A stretch of 64,000 nucleotides of DNA from Gavia stellata (lineage: Eukaryota > Chordata > Aves > Gaviiformes > Gaviidae), in NCBI RefSeq assembly GCF_030936135.1, contig NW_026777121.1:558001-622000 (forward strand), given 5' to 3'. The notes under the pieces are model-generated. The model saw only the letters and a program-made list of their open reading frames with translations. It was not told the origin of the DNA and searched no databases. The stretch's first letter is position 1, and every line of letters starts with the position of its first letter. The position numbers were made by a program, and so were the translations under genes. This document shows positions 42,979 to 55,012 of the stretch, piece by piece.

Positions 42979-43800
42979 TCATGTTTGCGCAGAGATGGGT
43001 GCTAGGTGGTAACTCCACAAGGCTAGCACCCCTCGGTAAACACACGGTTCAGCATTTCTACGTTCCGAGCAACAGTTACCAGTACCTTTTACAGTTGAGC
43101 TTAGTTGCCTTCGTTCCCATTGCCTCTTAGGTGCCTCATCTTCACTTGAAGTCACAGGATCCTCTCTTTTTCCTGCGCATATCCTGTGAGGAAGGGGCTT
43201 TTTTCTTTCCTGAGTTGTGGTTATCATTAGGGGTGAGGATCGTGACATTACAGCCCCAACGATTATACTCTCGATACATCCCAAAACAATCCAAACTACC
43301 ACAATCAGTATTAGAAACACAATCAGAGTTTGAACTAAGCTCTGTAACCAACCTATTAAGGAGAACCCCATCCTGTGAAGTATTTTATTTAACCATCTCA
43401 CTTTCCGTACTGTTCCTCATTAAAGCAATTGGTAAAACATCCACCCATGGAAGTTGAGTTTCTCGGCATAATTTTGAGATGTGCCTTTTAAGAGTCTGGT
43501 TCATTTTATTCTTTCCTTTCCCACTAGGCTGTGGCCTCCATGGGGTATGTAAATCCCATTAAAATTGGAGAAATTTTGACGCTCCCTGGACCACCTCTGA
43601 AATGAAATGAGGCCCATTGTCAGAAGATAGCGCTTCAGGAATCCCACATCGAGGGATTATTTCCTTTAATAGAATGCTTTAACAAGCTCTCTAGCCCGAT
43701 TGGTGTGGCAAGGGAAAGCATTGGGCCATTCTGAAAATGTATCTACTAATACTAGTAGCTATTTCTATTGTCTATATTTTGGTAACTCAGAGAAATCTAG
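42979..43800 (-). pseudogene. Integrase-env-LTR remnant (element G), arm 1
   Basis: In element order: integrase core remnant (LDFSELPKY start, 43797 down to about 43500, with stops), a deletion joint, then the env transmembrane end (43401-42979) with a WLNKILH...GFSLxGWL segment and a strongly hydrophobic helix. A tail with AATAAA follows in the ATGAAATAAACTCGAC context. The membrane-proximal motif is shared with the env at 50542-51141, so both have the same env lineage. Non-functional. Confidence 0.75.
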
Positions 43801-43806
43801 TGCTGA

Positions 43807-44197
<391 letters not shown>

Positions 44198-45596
44198 GCA
44201 GCAGGCTGAGAAGGATCCAGTGCAGGCTGCAGCATAGCAGCACTGGATCCTTCTCCGGCAATGGCTGCTCATCCAAAGGCAGCCTCAGTGTCAAAGGCCT
44301 GCTCTGTCCTGTCCATGCTCGTCCGAGGGCACACAAACGCTGAAGGTGACTTAGCGCTTGAAATAAAGTTGCCAATTTTCACAGCAAACCATGCTTCAGT
44401 CCCTTTCAGTCTCCCGTGCAAGGCAAGGACTTCCATGCCCAGCACCTGCAAAACAAGGCTGCAGGCGGTCAAGTAGGTCACAAAGGGAAAGAGCCACTCA
44501 AAAGGGCTGAAAGCGTGCCTGGTCAGAGAGGAGGGTGCTCAGAGCCACCATGGGGTGGAGAAGACTGGCACGTTGAAGTTAGAACAGGGAGAGGAAAAAA
44601 TGATGGGACATGCAGCCAACTTTGGGGGTAGGCATTAAGGGACACAGGCTGATGCCTAGGGCCTGGCGTAAGCCTTAGCTCCCTGAACAGCCTGTGGGAA
44701 ACGCCTGAGCATGGCAAGAGAAATTGCTGAGCAGAGCAAACAGACTGAGAAGCTGACGGCAGTTACAGGGCCATGAGGAAGAGCCAGATTTCACGGGTAG
44801 TTGAGGGGGCTTGATGGGAGAGATGCTACACTTCACAGGTAGTTGAACAAAGAGTTGGCGTCATCCTGGGGAGAGGGATCTGCCAGGGACAGCAGTGCCC
44901 AGGAAACCGCATCAGTAATGCCATGGAAGTCCAGGGTGACCTAGCTAAGAGCACCTGCAACACCAAATCTGTTTACAGACGTAGCAAACCTGGGAGCAAG
45001 GGGGGAAAAATAACAGGGGGTAGGTCCCTTGCTTGGGAGCAGCCAAGGGCAGAGAAAGAGAGGAGTTGAGGAAGATGAGGGGGATGTATAAGCATGGAAA
45101 ATGGAGAGAAGATGGGGATGAAGGAGCTAGTCACACATAAGCCAACCGCTGGTTGATTTGCTTGTTTGCCTGAGCCCTGCACCTAATCCCCGCCGTCTTC
45201 TGTCCTACCTTCTTTCTGAGAGCGCTCCCAAATCCTTTTCTGCGTGGCCCCACTCTGTACCGGGTGGGGAGGTGGGTCCCGAGGCCTGCCTGCTAGCAAT
45301 GGCAGAAGGGAACACAGGTCCTAGGGACCCAGCAGCTGGAGACACCGAGTGTCTAGGGCCAGCTACTGGTGGGAGCGCTGTGTGCGTGTGCAGTTCACTT
45401 GGGAACTTGAAGCTGCACTAGTTCACGAGCAAGAGGAGATACAGCTCTGGAAAGACCCAAGGTCTGTGCCAATTACGGGGTAAGCAGTGTGACAGCCAGC
45501 CACGGATTTTAATTGAACTTAATTCCCATGCTAATATTTAAGGGATCCATGAACATGCTGTGCTTGCGAATCTGGGCAGTGATGTGTGTGTATGTT
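44198..45596. other. Acrosin 3' flank, arm 1
   Basis: Diverged copy of the acrosin downstream flank (10180-11460), including AATAAA at 44362-44367. No gene. Confidence 0.8.
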
Positions 45597-46033
45597 TGTC
45601 ACGTTAAAGCTTCCAGCTTGTCCTCAGATATCAGAGGGGCTGGGGGCAGCTAGGCTTAGATTCTGAGTGATGCCCAATTTCCTCTATTACAAGACCGATC
45701 GTGTTCAAAATATATATATACACAGACACACATATATATATAATGCCAACAATTACAGATGCACTTGTAACTCCATACACTTTCAGTCTAACCACGTTGC
45801 ATGAACTATCACGGCTACCCTTAAGGAATTTGGTTGTGTGTAATGAGAACTCTTATGGCTAGATTAATGAATAGTGTAGTGTATTAAAGGATCAGATGCA
45901 GAAGCTCTTTTGGATTGCCGGTGATAGAAGCACTGCCCACAAAGATGGTACAAATAGCAAGAATATGAGTAATAATAGCCTGGATACAAATGCGTTAGAT
46001 CACAAAGGTTTCTAAATCTCCCGGGGAAACACT
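45597..46033 (-). mobile_element. LTR family E, partial, reversed
   Basis: Starts TGTCACGTTAAAGC, the reverse of the family-E 3' terminus, and can be followed for about 435 bp. It contains (TA)n near 45708-45745. It is only about 80-85% like the copy at the matching place beyond arm 2, far less than the arms themselves. It is followed by a 40-bp scrap of acrosin flank (46034-46073). Confidence 0.8.
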
Positions 46034-46073
46034 GGATCAAGGGGATCAAGGAGCTAGTCACACATAAGCCAAC

Positions 46074-46634
46074 TGTTACCCAAAACTGTAACAAAGAAAA
46101 CTCTCCAGACCAAATGATAGTTTAGAAAGCTGACATTGGTTCATTGCAGCGCTGGGTGCATGAGGGATTTCTCCTCCTAACATGCACACTGGCTTAAAAT
46201 CGTAACAGATATTTAAAACAGTTAACAACGTTAGTCACGCTTCCTGGTGCTACCCCTTAATTAACTATCGGTTACTACTTTTCTTACTTCATCTTAAAGC
46301 TACAGTTCTCTTTGAATTCTCTATGCATGCCCAGAGAGTAGCGGCCTTATTTGGGTTGGGGGCTTTTTCTAGCTAGGAGGTGTGGTTTTCACATGAGCGT
46401 GAGATTATAATGAGGCAATTTAACTTCAGGGCACTATTTTGGCACTCTGTTCTATTTTTCTAAAATTGGTCCTTGTGTTAATCGTTACTGCTAGTTAGTG
46501 GAAAGTTAGTGGAGACAGTTTTTATCTTTAATATGTCTAAATACCAGGTGTATTCGTTAGGAAGTATCTTCTTTCCACTCTTTCCATTCTTTTTCACTTG
46601 TTTTTGACCTTGTGTTTCAAGATGTTCTCTAACA
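46074..46634 (-). mobile_element. 3' LTR, family F, minus-strand copy
   Basis: 561 bp with TGTT...AACA ends, preceded on its own strand by the polypurine tract CTCCAGGGGGGAAA (46635-46648). Homologous to the 5' LTR at 58865-59419. The provirus it belonged to is interrupted 43 bp upstream by element B. Confidence 0.85.
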
Positions 46635-46677
46635 TTTCCCCCCTGGAGACTTCTGGATATATTTTATAATTCCCATA

Positions 46678-47477
46678 TGTGGAATTTGGATAACGAGGTG
46701 GGCTTCCTGTGCACAAAGAGCTGTTAAGACTGCCCTTGCTATCTCTTGTGCGACCCGGGGGAGTGGAGACTCACCCAGCTAACACAGGATGCAGATAAGG
46801 AGGGGGTCCTGTGGAGGCAGGACAGCCCTGCTTGTGGTCAGCAAAGACAGTAAAACAACAGGAATGTGAGAGGTCCTTTGTTCTTTGAAAAGGCTTCGTG
46901 TCTGATAACTGACCTTTGCCTCATTACCGGTGAAATGCGTATTACAACTCACACCCCTGCATATGCTAATGAAGATTATAGAGGTCATGCTAAACATATA
47001 TGACTATAGCACTCGTCTCTCCACCCAAATCATGCTACACGTCACATATGGGGGGGGACATCGTAGTTATGGGGATAAAAGTCAGAGAAAATGATTGTTA
47101 AGGTGGGAGAGAAGAACCTCAATACCTGACGGACCAGTCGAGGGGCTGGCTGTGTTCTCTTCCTCCACCCCAGGCAGGGACGCCTCTCTGGGTAAGCGCT
47201 GCGCCTCTCACCTCTGGGTGACAGTTATCCCCGGGTTCTTGTATTACTATCAAGTCTGCTAGCAATATTACCCTTAATTAGTAGCACTGTTGTAGTTAGT
47301 GAATTTATCAATGGCAATCTCGAATCTGTTTCTGTCGCTTTCAATAAAATAACTAATTTCAATTTTTGTGCATCTGCTCAGTGCAAGTCCTCTTGCTGGG
47401 GCTCTGATAAATGGGTCAGTGAAAGTCCTGGGACTCTGACAGACAAATTTCGAAACTGCATTCCTTTTAACGCGACA
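46678..47477 (+). mobile_element. 5' LTR of provirus B
   Basis: TGTGGAATTTGG to TTAACGCGACA, with GGGATAAAAG near 47070 as a possible TATA box and AATAAA at 47343-47348. A primer-binding site starting TGGCGTCATGGACAGG begins at 47486; I could not assign its tRNA. Confidence 0.9.
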
Positions 47478-47507
47478 GTAAAAATTGGCGTCATGGACAG
47501 GATTGCC

Positions 47508-48550
47508 ATGGATAAACTGCTACAAAAATATAAATGTGCGCCGTCCCAAGCAGGACTAGAGTGGGCCCAGAAATTCTGGAGAAATGAAAATGAAATAATA
47601 GAGCGAATTGAACAGTGCAGGAGTGAACAGAAGGTTAAAGTTGGTAAGGGTAATGGGGAAAAATACTCGCGGCACCCAGGGGAGTCTGAGACTGAGTATG
47701 TGTGGCATGTCTCCCTCACAGGAGGAGATAACACTTTGTTAAGTGAAGAGGAAGCCAGAGGTTACTGGGGTCCTGGAGTGTTTTTAACCACCACGCCGGG
47801 TGATCATAATTATTCATTGACAACAAGGGCTGCTTATTGGGCTGGTGGTATTGACCCGCAAGATAGGGGAGACCCCGTGTGATAAAGACTTTGGGGTTCT
47901 CTGGCTTGAATGCATCTGTGCAAAAGGCAGCCTGTATACAGGCCATGTATGAGCGGAGCTTGTTACGGAGCTCCCCGATGTTAGCCCCTATTGATCCAGC
48001 TAGATTAACCCCCCTTATCCGTGGACTCCCAGACAGTCTAAAGACGTATGTGGCAAATGTGCAAGATTGCTTACGGGCCACCCGCAATGCTGGGCAACAG
48101 GGTGGTGCACGACAGAGAAGACAGGCAGAACAGGCTCGTGTAACTACTTGGGGGGAGTTTGTTCAGGAATTGGTAGATTATGGACGCAGGATGGGCTGGA
48201 TCGATTTGAGTGTCGAGAAGCCCCACAACCACGCCCCTCGCCGAGTCCGTCAAGTCTATACTCCTAAGCCAAAACCTGAGGTCCAAACTAAATTTGATAA
48301 GGAGCGTAATGACCTCTGGCGACAGGCTGTGGCGATAGGAGTGCCTCCACGGTTGTTACACGGCTCATGTACTGCTGATCTCCGAGCTCTGGTAAAAGTG
48401 CTGAGCAGGAGAAGTGACTCGTTAAAGGGAGGTCTGTCACCAGGGAGACCTTTGGCCCCTGACAAACCCCCACCCTCAGCACCACAGGGGGATTTGATTG
48501 GCGTGAAAGATAACCTGCCAAAAAACGCATGTCCCCGGGGAGGACAGTGA
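47508..48550 (+). pseudogene. Gag of provirus B
   Basis: Two open stretches, 47508-47882 and 47879-48550, in different frames, so one frameshift near 47.87 kb breaks an otherwise continuous gag. The second part has a capsid-like helical region (GLNASVQKAACIQAM, LTPLIRGLPDSLKTYV) and a proline-rich end. No CCHC zinc knuckle was seen before the stop. An ATG at 47493 falls inside the primer-binding site, so I prefer 47508. It ends 24 bases after a -1 frameshift heptamer. Confidence 0.75.
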
Positions 48551-48564
48551 GCCATCCTGCCCGG
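48520..48564 (+). promoter_or_regulatory. -1 ribosomal frameshift signal, gag to pro
   Basis: Slippery heptamer A AAA AAC (48520-48526) in the correct phase of gag (codons CCA AAA AAC). After an 8-base spacer comes a hairpin with arms 48535-48544 and 48555-48564: nine Watson-Crick pairs, one G-G mismatch and a ten-base loop. A -1 slip leads exactly into the protease frame. The heptamer type is well known from retroviruses; function here is inference. Confidence 0.8.
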
Positions 48565-49023
48565 AGGGTGTTAGCTATGCAGTGGCTCTCTACTAAACAT
48601 CATGGACCAATTATTGCTATACCACTGGGACCCCGGAGAGTTTTTGTAGATTTTCTTACTGATCCTGGCGCCCAAATATCAGTGATTACTAAGGAGACGG
48701 CAGAACACCTAAATGTCAAACCTGGTCACCGCAAACTAAAGTTCACAGGGATTGATGGGGTCGTAAAAGAATGCCCCACAGCAAAGACCACTTTATGGTT
48801 CCCGGGAGAAGATAAACTGACTCGAACTGAGGTATTGGTAGGTGCAGCCAATACTAACATATTGGGATTTAATTTATTATTTGGTAGAACATGGGCACTC
48901 CCTGATGGCTCAGTTTGGAGCTTTGCTGGGCAAGTTGACACAAAAGGGGATGAGACAAAAAGCATAAATTTATTAGAGATGTCCAGTCCATACCCTTGCC
49001 CCCATCAAAAATTACTAATGTGA
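48529..49023 (+). pseudogene. Protease of provirus B
   Basis: About 165 residues entered by the -1 frameshift. The aspartic-protease loop reads FLTDPGAQISV, so the usual Asp-Thr/Ser-Gly is Asp-Pro-Gly (codons at 48661-48669), probably inactivating. The second conserved region is NILGFNLLFGRTW. It overlaps pol, which is again in the -1 frame. Confidence 0.8.
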
Positions 49024-49418
49024 GACAATACCCACTGCCAGCGACCGTGCAGTCGGGCATTGACAGGGTGGTAACAGACTTGGAAAAAAGAGATATTATC
49101 ACTCGCACTCACTCCCCGTATAATTCTCCTGTCTGGCCGGCAAAAAAGCCAAACGGACAGTGGTGGCTTACGATTGACTATAGCCAATTGAATGCCAATA
49201 GAGCACCTTTAACTGCCGCTGCACCAACTATTGCAGAGGTAGAGACCCAAATCCAGGGAGCATCTCGCACATGGATGGCAACCCTAGATATAAAGGATAT
49301 GTTTTTAACAGTGGCAATGGTATTAACAACCCCAAAGAATTTCTATGCTTGGGAAGCAAAGAACAGTTCTGGGAAAATACACCAAATTAGTACCAGATGG
49401 GTGGTACCTACCTTTTAA
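48996..49418 (+). pseudogene. Deleted pol of provirus B (RT start joined to integrase end)
   Basis: Starts as reverse transcriptase (YPLPATVQSGIDRVV, HSPYNSPVWPAKKPNG, LTIDYSQLN, LDIKDMF). Near 49.31 kb it jumps to what looks like the C-terminal end of integrase, then stops. The catalytic YxDD, all of RNase H and the integrase core are missing. The element could not copy itself without help. Confidence 0.8.
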
Positions 49419-49586
49419 CTTAACTCTGCCGGTCAGAATACGACCGAGCATTCTCTTTTGTTTTTCCTTGCAGAAACATTGACAACAACAAATTACACCT
49501 GGAACCACGGTCTATCCTACATGGAGTTGGAGCGTTCTCAAGGCTTGCTAATAGCTCTAACAATCTGACTTGCTTTCATAGTATTG

Positions 49587-51141
49587 ATGATAGTTTGGCA
49601 ACTGAAAGTTTTAACCATGATGCTGGTAAAATATAGTTGGAGTATTCTCTTGTTGACTAGCTGTGGATGGGGTTTTTCCTCAAACCTGATATTGCAATTG
49701 ATCCATGCTTTTGGGCACATACATAATGTCAGTCAAATAACTGCATGTTTGCCTCTACCCAAGTCTGCTGCTTCAGCTTTGGACTGGGGAATTTTAACCC
49801 TTGACCTAAATCGAACCTTCACAGCCATGACAAAAACTAGTGTGGGCAAGGTGAAGTTTGGAAACATTACAATATGTTCTCTTGGCTGGTCGTATGTTGG
49901 TCAAAAGGAGTCCTGCTGGGAGGGTAAATATTCTCCTGCAACAACCAAAACCACATGTGACAAATTTCCCTGGGGAATGCACTTACCCAAAATATGGGAC
50001 GCACCCCAAACGGGTGACCGGCATTCCATGCAGACCACTGACTGGTACATTGATTGGGATGGGACTATTGGACCATCAAATACCCTCATTGATGTATATA
50101 CCAATTTTAAGATTTCCCGTTCGGTTAAACCAAAACACTGTAATTGGAACTGTACTAAAGTTTATAATTGCAATAGCAAAAGGAGTGAAATTCAGAAATT
50201 GGGCCCAATAGTTCGAGCCCTTCGGTTGGGTAGTATTTGCCGTAACTATGCCACCTCTATCAATGACACCTGGTCACGTTTGACAGTTAACAATACCCAT
50301 ATGAATTGTAAGAAGCTGACATTGCCTTCTATGGGACGCACTGTTTGGGTTAGTAGTGATGGAACATGGACTACCGATTTGCCAGTGGAAGTTCCACGAC
50401 ATCAGCACACATTGGGATTGTGGACACTTTATCCTCTCTGGCGAAAAACAACCTCTTGTGCCACCCCTATGAGGGCGGATCAAACGGGAACCAGAAGACC
50501 CTTGGCAGCATCTGACCACAGGAACGGTAGTTGGATGGACTTTGGAGTCTATCTTTACACCCCAGATAATGGCTTTCCAGAATGGTATGATGCTGTATAA
50601 CCTTACAGGACAAATTGAAGCATTGGCTAATGCGACTCGGGTTGGACTGGAGAAATTAAATGAACAGCTGCAGGCAACGTCGAGAATGACATTGCAAAAT
50701 AGGCTAGCTTTGGATCTGCTATTGCTGCATGAAAATGGAGTATGCGGATATTTGGATTTAGCAAATTATACTTGTTGTGTTCATATACCAAATGTAACTA
50801 AAGATCTTGACGAACAACTAGATCACATAAAACGTGTGGCAAAGGCCAGCCGTGAATTGAGAGAAGGGATGGAAACAACCTGGTTGAATAAGCTGTTACA
50901 TGGATTGGGATTTTCACTATCAGGATGGCTTGCTTCTTTATTGCAATCTGTGATTATTGTAGTTATTGTAATAATTGTTTTTTGTATGATACTGGCTTGT
51001 GCCAAATCTATGTTTACCCGGGTGTTAACTCATCAGGTGCGTATGATCTCTGGCTGTACAGAATCAAAGGTGAGTCCTGGAGTGGAGGAAAAGAAGTCTA
51101 ATGTGAGGGATACCCCCAAAAGCGATTTTATGCGAGTGTGA
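49587..51141 (+). pseudogene. Env of provirus B
   Basis: Surface part 49587 to about 50470, with a hydrophobic leader, many cysteines and N-glycosylation sequons. The transmembrane part runs from about 50475 to 51141 in another frame; one frameshift and an in-frame TGA at 50470 separate them. The transmembrane part has the conserved LQNR..ALD heptad region, then a cysteine motif that reads C-X9-CC (from TGC near 50740), longer than the C-X6-CC familiar from gamma-type Env. It also has a long hydrophobic anchor (VIIVVIVIIVF). A TTG codon precedes the ATG chosen. A splice acceptor-like CTTGCAG lies near 49470. Confidence 0.82.
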
Positions 51142-51183
51142 TTTGGATTTCGATCCAAGTGACTATAGTCACGGGATGGATAA

Positions 51184-51980
51184 TGTGGAATTTGGATAAT
51201 GAGGTGGGCTTCCTGTGCACAAAGAGCTGTTAAGACTGCCCTTGCTATCTCTTGTGCGACCCGGGGGAGCGGAGACTTGCCTGGCTAACACAGGATGCAG
51301 ATAAAGAGGGGGTCCTGTGGAGGCAGGACAGCCCTGCTTATGGTCAGCAAAGACAGTAAAATAACAGGAATGTGAGAGGTCCTTTGATCTTTGAAAAGGC
51401 TTCGTGTCCGATAACTGACCTTTGCCTCATTACCGATGAAATGCATATTACAACTCACACCCCTGCATATGCTAATGAAGATTATAGAGGTCGTGTTAAA
51501 CATATATGACTATAGCACTCGTCTCTCCACCCAAATCATGCTACACGTCACATATGGGGGGGACACCTCGTAGCTATGGGGATAAAAGTCAGAGAAAATG
51601 ATTGTTAAGGTGGGAGAGAAGAACCTCAATACCTGACGGACCAGTCGAGGGGCTGTGTTCTCTTCCTCCACCCCAGGCAGGGACGCCTCTCTGGGTAAGC
51701 GCTGCGCCTCTCACCCTCTGGGTGACAGTTATCCCCGGGTTCTTGTATTACTGTCAAGTCTGCTAGCAATATTACCCTTAATTAGTAGCACTGTTGTAGT
51801 TAGTGAATTTATCAACGGCAATCTCGAATCTGTTTCTGTCGCTTTCAATAAAATAACTCATTTCAATTTTTGTGCATCTGCTCAGTGCAAGTCCTTTTGC
51901 TGGGGCTCTGATAAATGGATCAGTGAAAGTCCTGGGACTCTGACAGACAAATTTCGAAACTGCATTCCTTTAACGCGACA
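51184..51980 (+). mobile_element. 3' LTR of provirus B
   Basis: 797 bp, same termini as the 5' LTR. The segment just upstream (GGGATGGATAA) is a weak polypurine tract. Confidence 0.9.
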
Positions 51981-51985
51981 CCATA

Positions 51986-52498
51986 AGTCTCAATCTCCCT
52001 TTACTTAGGTTCCACCACTTAGACAGAAGGTGGTGGCATTTGTCACTTTTCTAATTAGGCCTTTTCACACATTCTCAAATCTATCCCATCTTCTTACAAC
52101 CTGGAAAAGAAACAGAAATAGATAATATTTCAATTTTAACCCGATTACACAATAACACAGCCTTAAGAGTCCTGTTGAAATGGTTCTCTTCTTGTTGTTG
52201 TCAAACTCTGACAGAGGAGATGGTTAACTCAGGCATAGTAGATCCAGGACCTTTACAGTAGTTGAGACATGAGTTCAGTCTGTGTTCTGGTGTTATCATT
52301 ATATCAATTCAGCAATGTAGTTAGGGCATAGACGATCACAGTTTAAGCTTTGGTAACTTCTCTTTCTGATAAGGTTTATCCAAAAGGGTTTGTCTTACAG
52401 CTAAATTGTTTAAATCTTTGGTATCAATCCCCTCTTTTGAAGTAGTTAGATTTTCTTACCACTTCCATATATTATTCCTGTAAAACATCACTACCACT
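51986..52498 (-). mobile_element. Internal sequence of the interrupted family-F provirus
   Basis: Resumes at the duplicated CCATA after provirus B and runs to the family-E LTR. No open frame. Assigned by position as the region upstream of the polypurine tract at 46635. Confidence 0.5.
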
Positions 52499-53616
52499 TG
52501 TGGAATAATTGCTGGAGGTAACTTAGAAATTAAATTTATATTGAAGGTACAGCACTGAAGACATCTTCAGGGTGAGTGTGGCGAATGTGCAAGGAATCCA
52601 TCCCACAGAAGCTCCCTAGGCAACCTTGGATGTTGGCAACACCAGGGGAGTTTGGTGTGCTGACTCTAAGAGAAACTGCACGGAGGGTGGAGTGGAGTGG
52701 AGACACTGCCGCCAGGCTCTGGGATAAGACGGGAACTGGAAGGTACTATGGAACTGACAAGCCGCATATTTCCTACCCTAAGCCGCCTGTTTACCACCCC
52801 GAGCCAACAGTCTGTCATTTTTTGTCAAAATACTATCTTTGGGTGAACTTTGCTCATTATAATATCATTATAATACCAAAACACCACACCTCCATCCCAA
52901 AGCTACCCACCTCCAAGGTGCGACCACCCCTCGCTGAGCTTGCGCTCTGGATTTTTCTCAGTCTATATCTTCAAAAGCAGAACGAGAAACTTTTACACCA
53001 ATTGCAAGAGAGGTATGTATGACTAGAGTCACTCAAGCTCCACCTGTAAGGACAGATAATATAAAAATGGCTTAAGAGAGGAAGGATGCCAGGGAAGATA
53101 CCATCGCAGACCGTCTCTGACACCTGGGATCAGAGCCTCTCTTCCCCCCCACAGGGACGCCTTTGGGTAAGGTTCGAACACTTGGTTACACCGAGTGCTT
53201 CCCCGGGCAACTTAGAAGTCTCTATAGAGTTGCTTTATAACGTAACGCGTTTGTCGCCAGGCTATAGTGCTCATATTCTTGGTATTTGCACATGCTTTGC
53301 AGGCAGTAATTTTATCACCGGCAGCCCAAAAGAACTTGTGTATCTGTGGCTTCAATAAACTGCACTATTCGTTAATCTAGCCGTGACAGTTCTCACTGAA
53401 TGCCACCAAATCCCTTAAGTGTGGCCGTGCTAGTTCATGGAACGTGACTAGACTGAAAGTGTATGGTGTTACGAGTGTATGCGTAATCGTGAGAGTTCAA
53501 CACATTGAACGCGACCGGACTTGTAACACAGAGAGTAGGGCATCACTCAGAATCCAAGCCTAGCTGCCCCCAGCCCCTCTGATACCTGAGGACAAGCTGG
53601 AAGCTTTAACGTGACA
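52499..53616 (+). mobile_element. LTR family E, 1,118 bp
   Basis: TGTGGAATAATTGCTGG to TTTAACGTGACA, shorter than the copy at 38042 through internal indels. Bases on the two sides (CCACT and AACAT) do not match, so one flank has been exchanged. That is expected if the inner edge of the inverted repeat recombined here. Confidence 0.85.
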
Positions 53617-55012
53617 AACATACACACACATCACTGCCCAGATTCGCAAGCACAGCATGTTCATGGATCCCTTAAATATTAGCATGGGAATTAAGTTCAA
53701 TTAAAATCTGTGGCTGGCTGTCACACTACTTACCCTGTAATTGGCACAGACCTTGGGTCTTTCCAGAGCTGTATCTCCTCTTGCTCGTGAACTAGTGCAG
53801 CTTCAAGTTCCCAAGTGAATTGCAGTCGCACACAGCGCTCCCACCAGTAGCTGGCCCTCGACACTCGGTGTCTCCAGCTGCTGGGTCCCTAGGACCTGTG
53901 TTCCCTTCTGCCATTGCTAGCAGGCAGGCCTCGGGATCCACCTCCCCACCCGGTACAGAGTGGGGCCACACAGAAAAGGATTTGGGAGCGCTCTCAGAAA
54001 GAAGGTAGGACAGACGGCAGGGATTAGGTGCAGGGCTCAGGCAAACAAGCAAATCAACCAGCGGTTGGCTTATGTGTGACTAGCTCCTTCATCCCACTCT
54101 TCTCTCCATTTTCCATGCTTATACATCCCCTCATCTTCCTCAACTCCTCTCTTTCTCTGCCCTTGGCTGCTCCCAAGCAAGGGACCTACCCCCCGTTATT
54201 TTTCCTCCCCTTGCTCCCAGGTTTGCTACGTCTGTAAACAGATTTGGTGTTGCAGGTGCTCTTAGCTAGGTCACCCTGGACTTCCATGGCATTACTGATG
54301 CGGTTTCCTGGGCACTGCTGTCCCTGGCAGATCCCTCTCCCCAGGATGACGCCAACTCTTTGTTCAACTACCTGTGAAGTGTAGCATCTCTCCCATCAAG
54401 CCCCCTCAACTACCCGTGAAATGTGGCTCTTCCTCATGGCCCTGTAACTGCTGTCAGCTTCTCAGTCTGTTTGCTCTGCTCAGCAATTTCTCTTGCCATG
54501 CTCAGGCGTTTCCCACAGGCTGTTCAGGGAGCTAAGGCTTACGCCAGGCCCTAGGCATCAGCCTGTGTGCCTTAATGCCTACGCCCAAAGTTGGCTGCAT
54601 GTCCCATCATTTTTTCCTCTCCCTGTTCTAACTTCAACGTGCCAGTCTTCTCCACACCATGGTGGCTCTGAGAACCCTCCTCTCTGACCAGGCACGGTTT
54701 CAGCCCTCTTGAGTGGCTCTTTCCCTTTGTGACCTACTTGACCGCCTGCGGCCTCGTTTTGCAGGTGCCGGGCATGGAAGTCCTTGCCTCGCACGGGAGA
54801 CTGAAAGGGACTGAAGCATGGTTTGCTGTGAAAATTGGCAACTTTATTTCAAGCGCTAAGTCACCTTCAGCGTTCGTGTGCCCTCAGATGAGCACGGACA
54901 GGACAGAGCAGGCCTTTGACACTGAGGCTGCCTTTGGATGAGCAGCCATTGCCGGAGAAGGATCCAGTGCTGCTATGCTCCAGCCTGCACTGGATCCTTC
55001 TCAGCCTGCTGC
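53617..55012. other. Acrosin 3' flank, arm 2
   Basis: Mirror of 44198-45596, no gene. Confidence 0.8.

Larger units (their letters stand above)
46678..51980 (+). mobile_element. Provirus B, two LTRs, CCATA target duplication
   Basis: 5,303 bp bounded by LTRs of 800 and 797 bp and by CCATA at 46673-46677 and 51981-51985. Gene order is gag, pro, a deleted pol, env. Gag, pro and pol occupy three successive -1 frames, the betaretrovirus-like plan. The LTRs differ at roughly 30 positions by eye (3-4%), mostly transitions. Large pol loss and frame breaks make it non-autonomous. It inserted into the internal part of the minus-strand family-F provirus. Confidence 0.93.

Noticed and set aside
49001-49023. 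Second -1 frameshift heptamer at the pro-pol overlap of provirus B
   Set aside because: In protease phase the bases read A AAA TTA, which does not fit X XXY YYZ. The frame relation is right, but the signal is absent or mutated.
52494-53621. Target-site duplication around the family-E LTR at 52499
   Set aside because: Flanking five-mers CCACT and AACAT do not match. The right flank belongs to the inverted-repeat arm.
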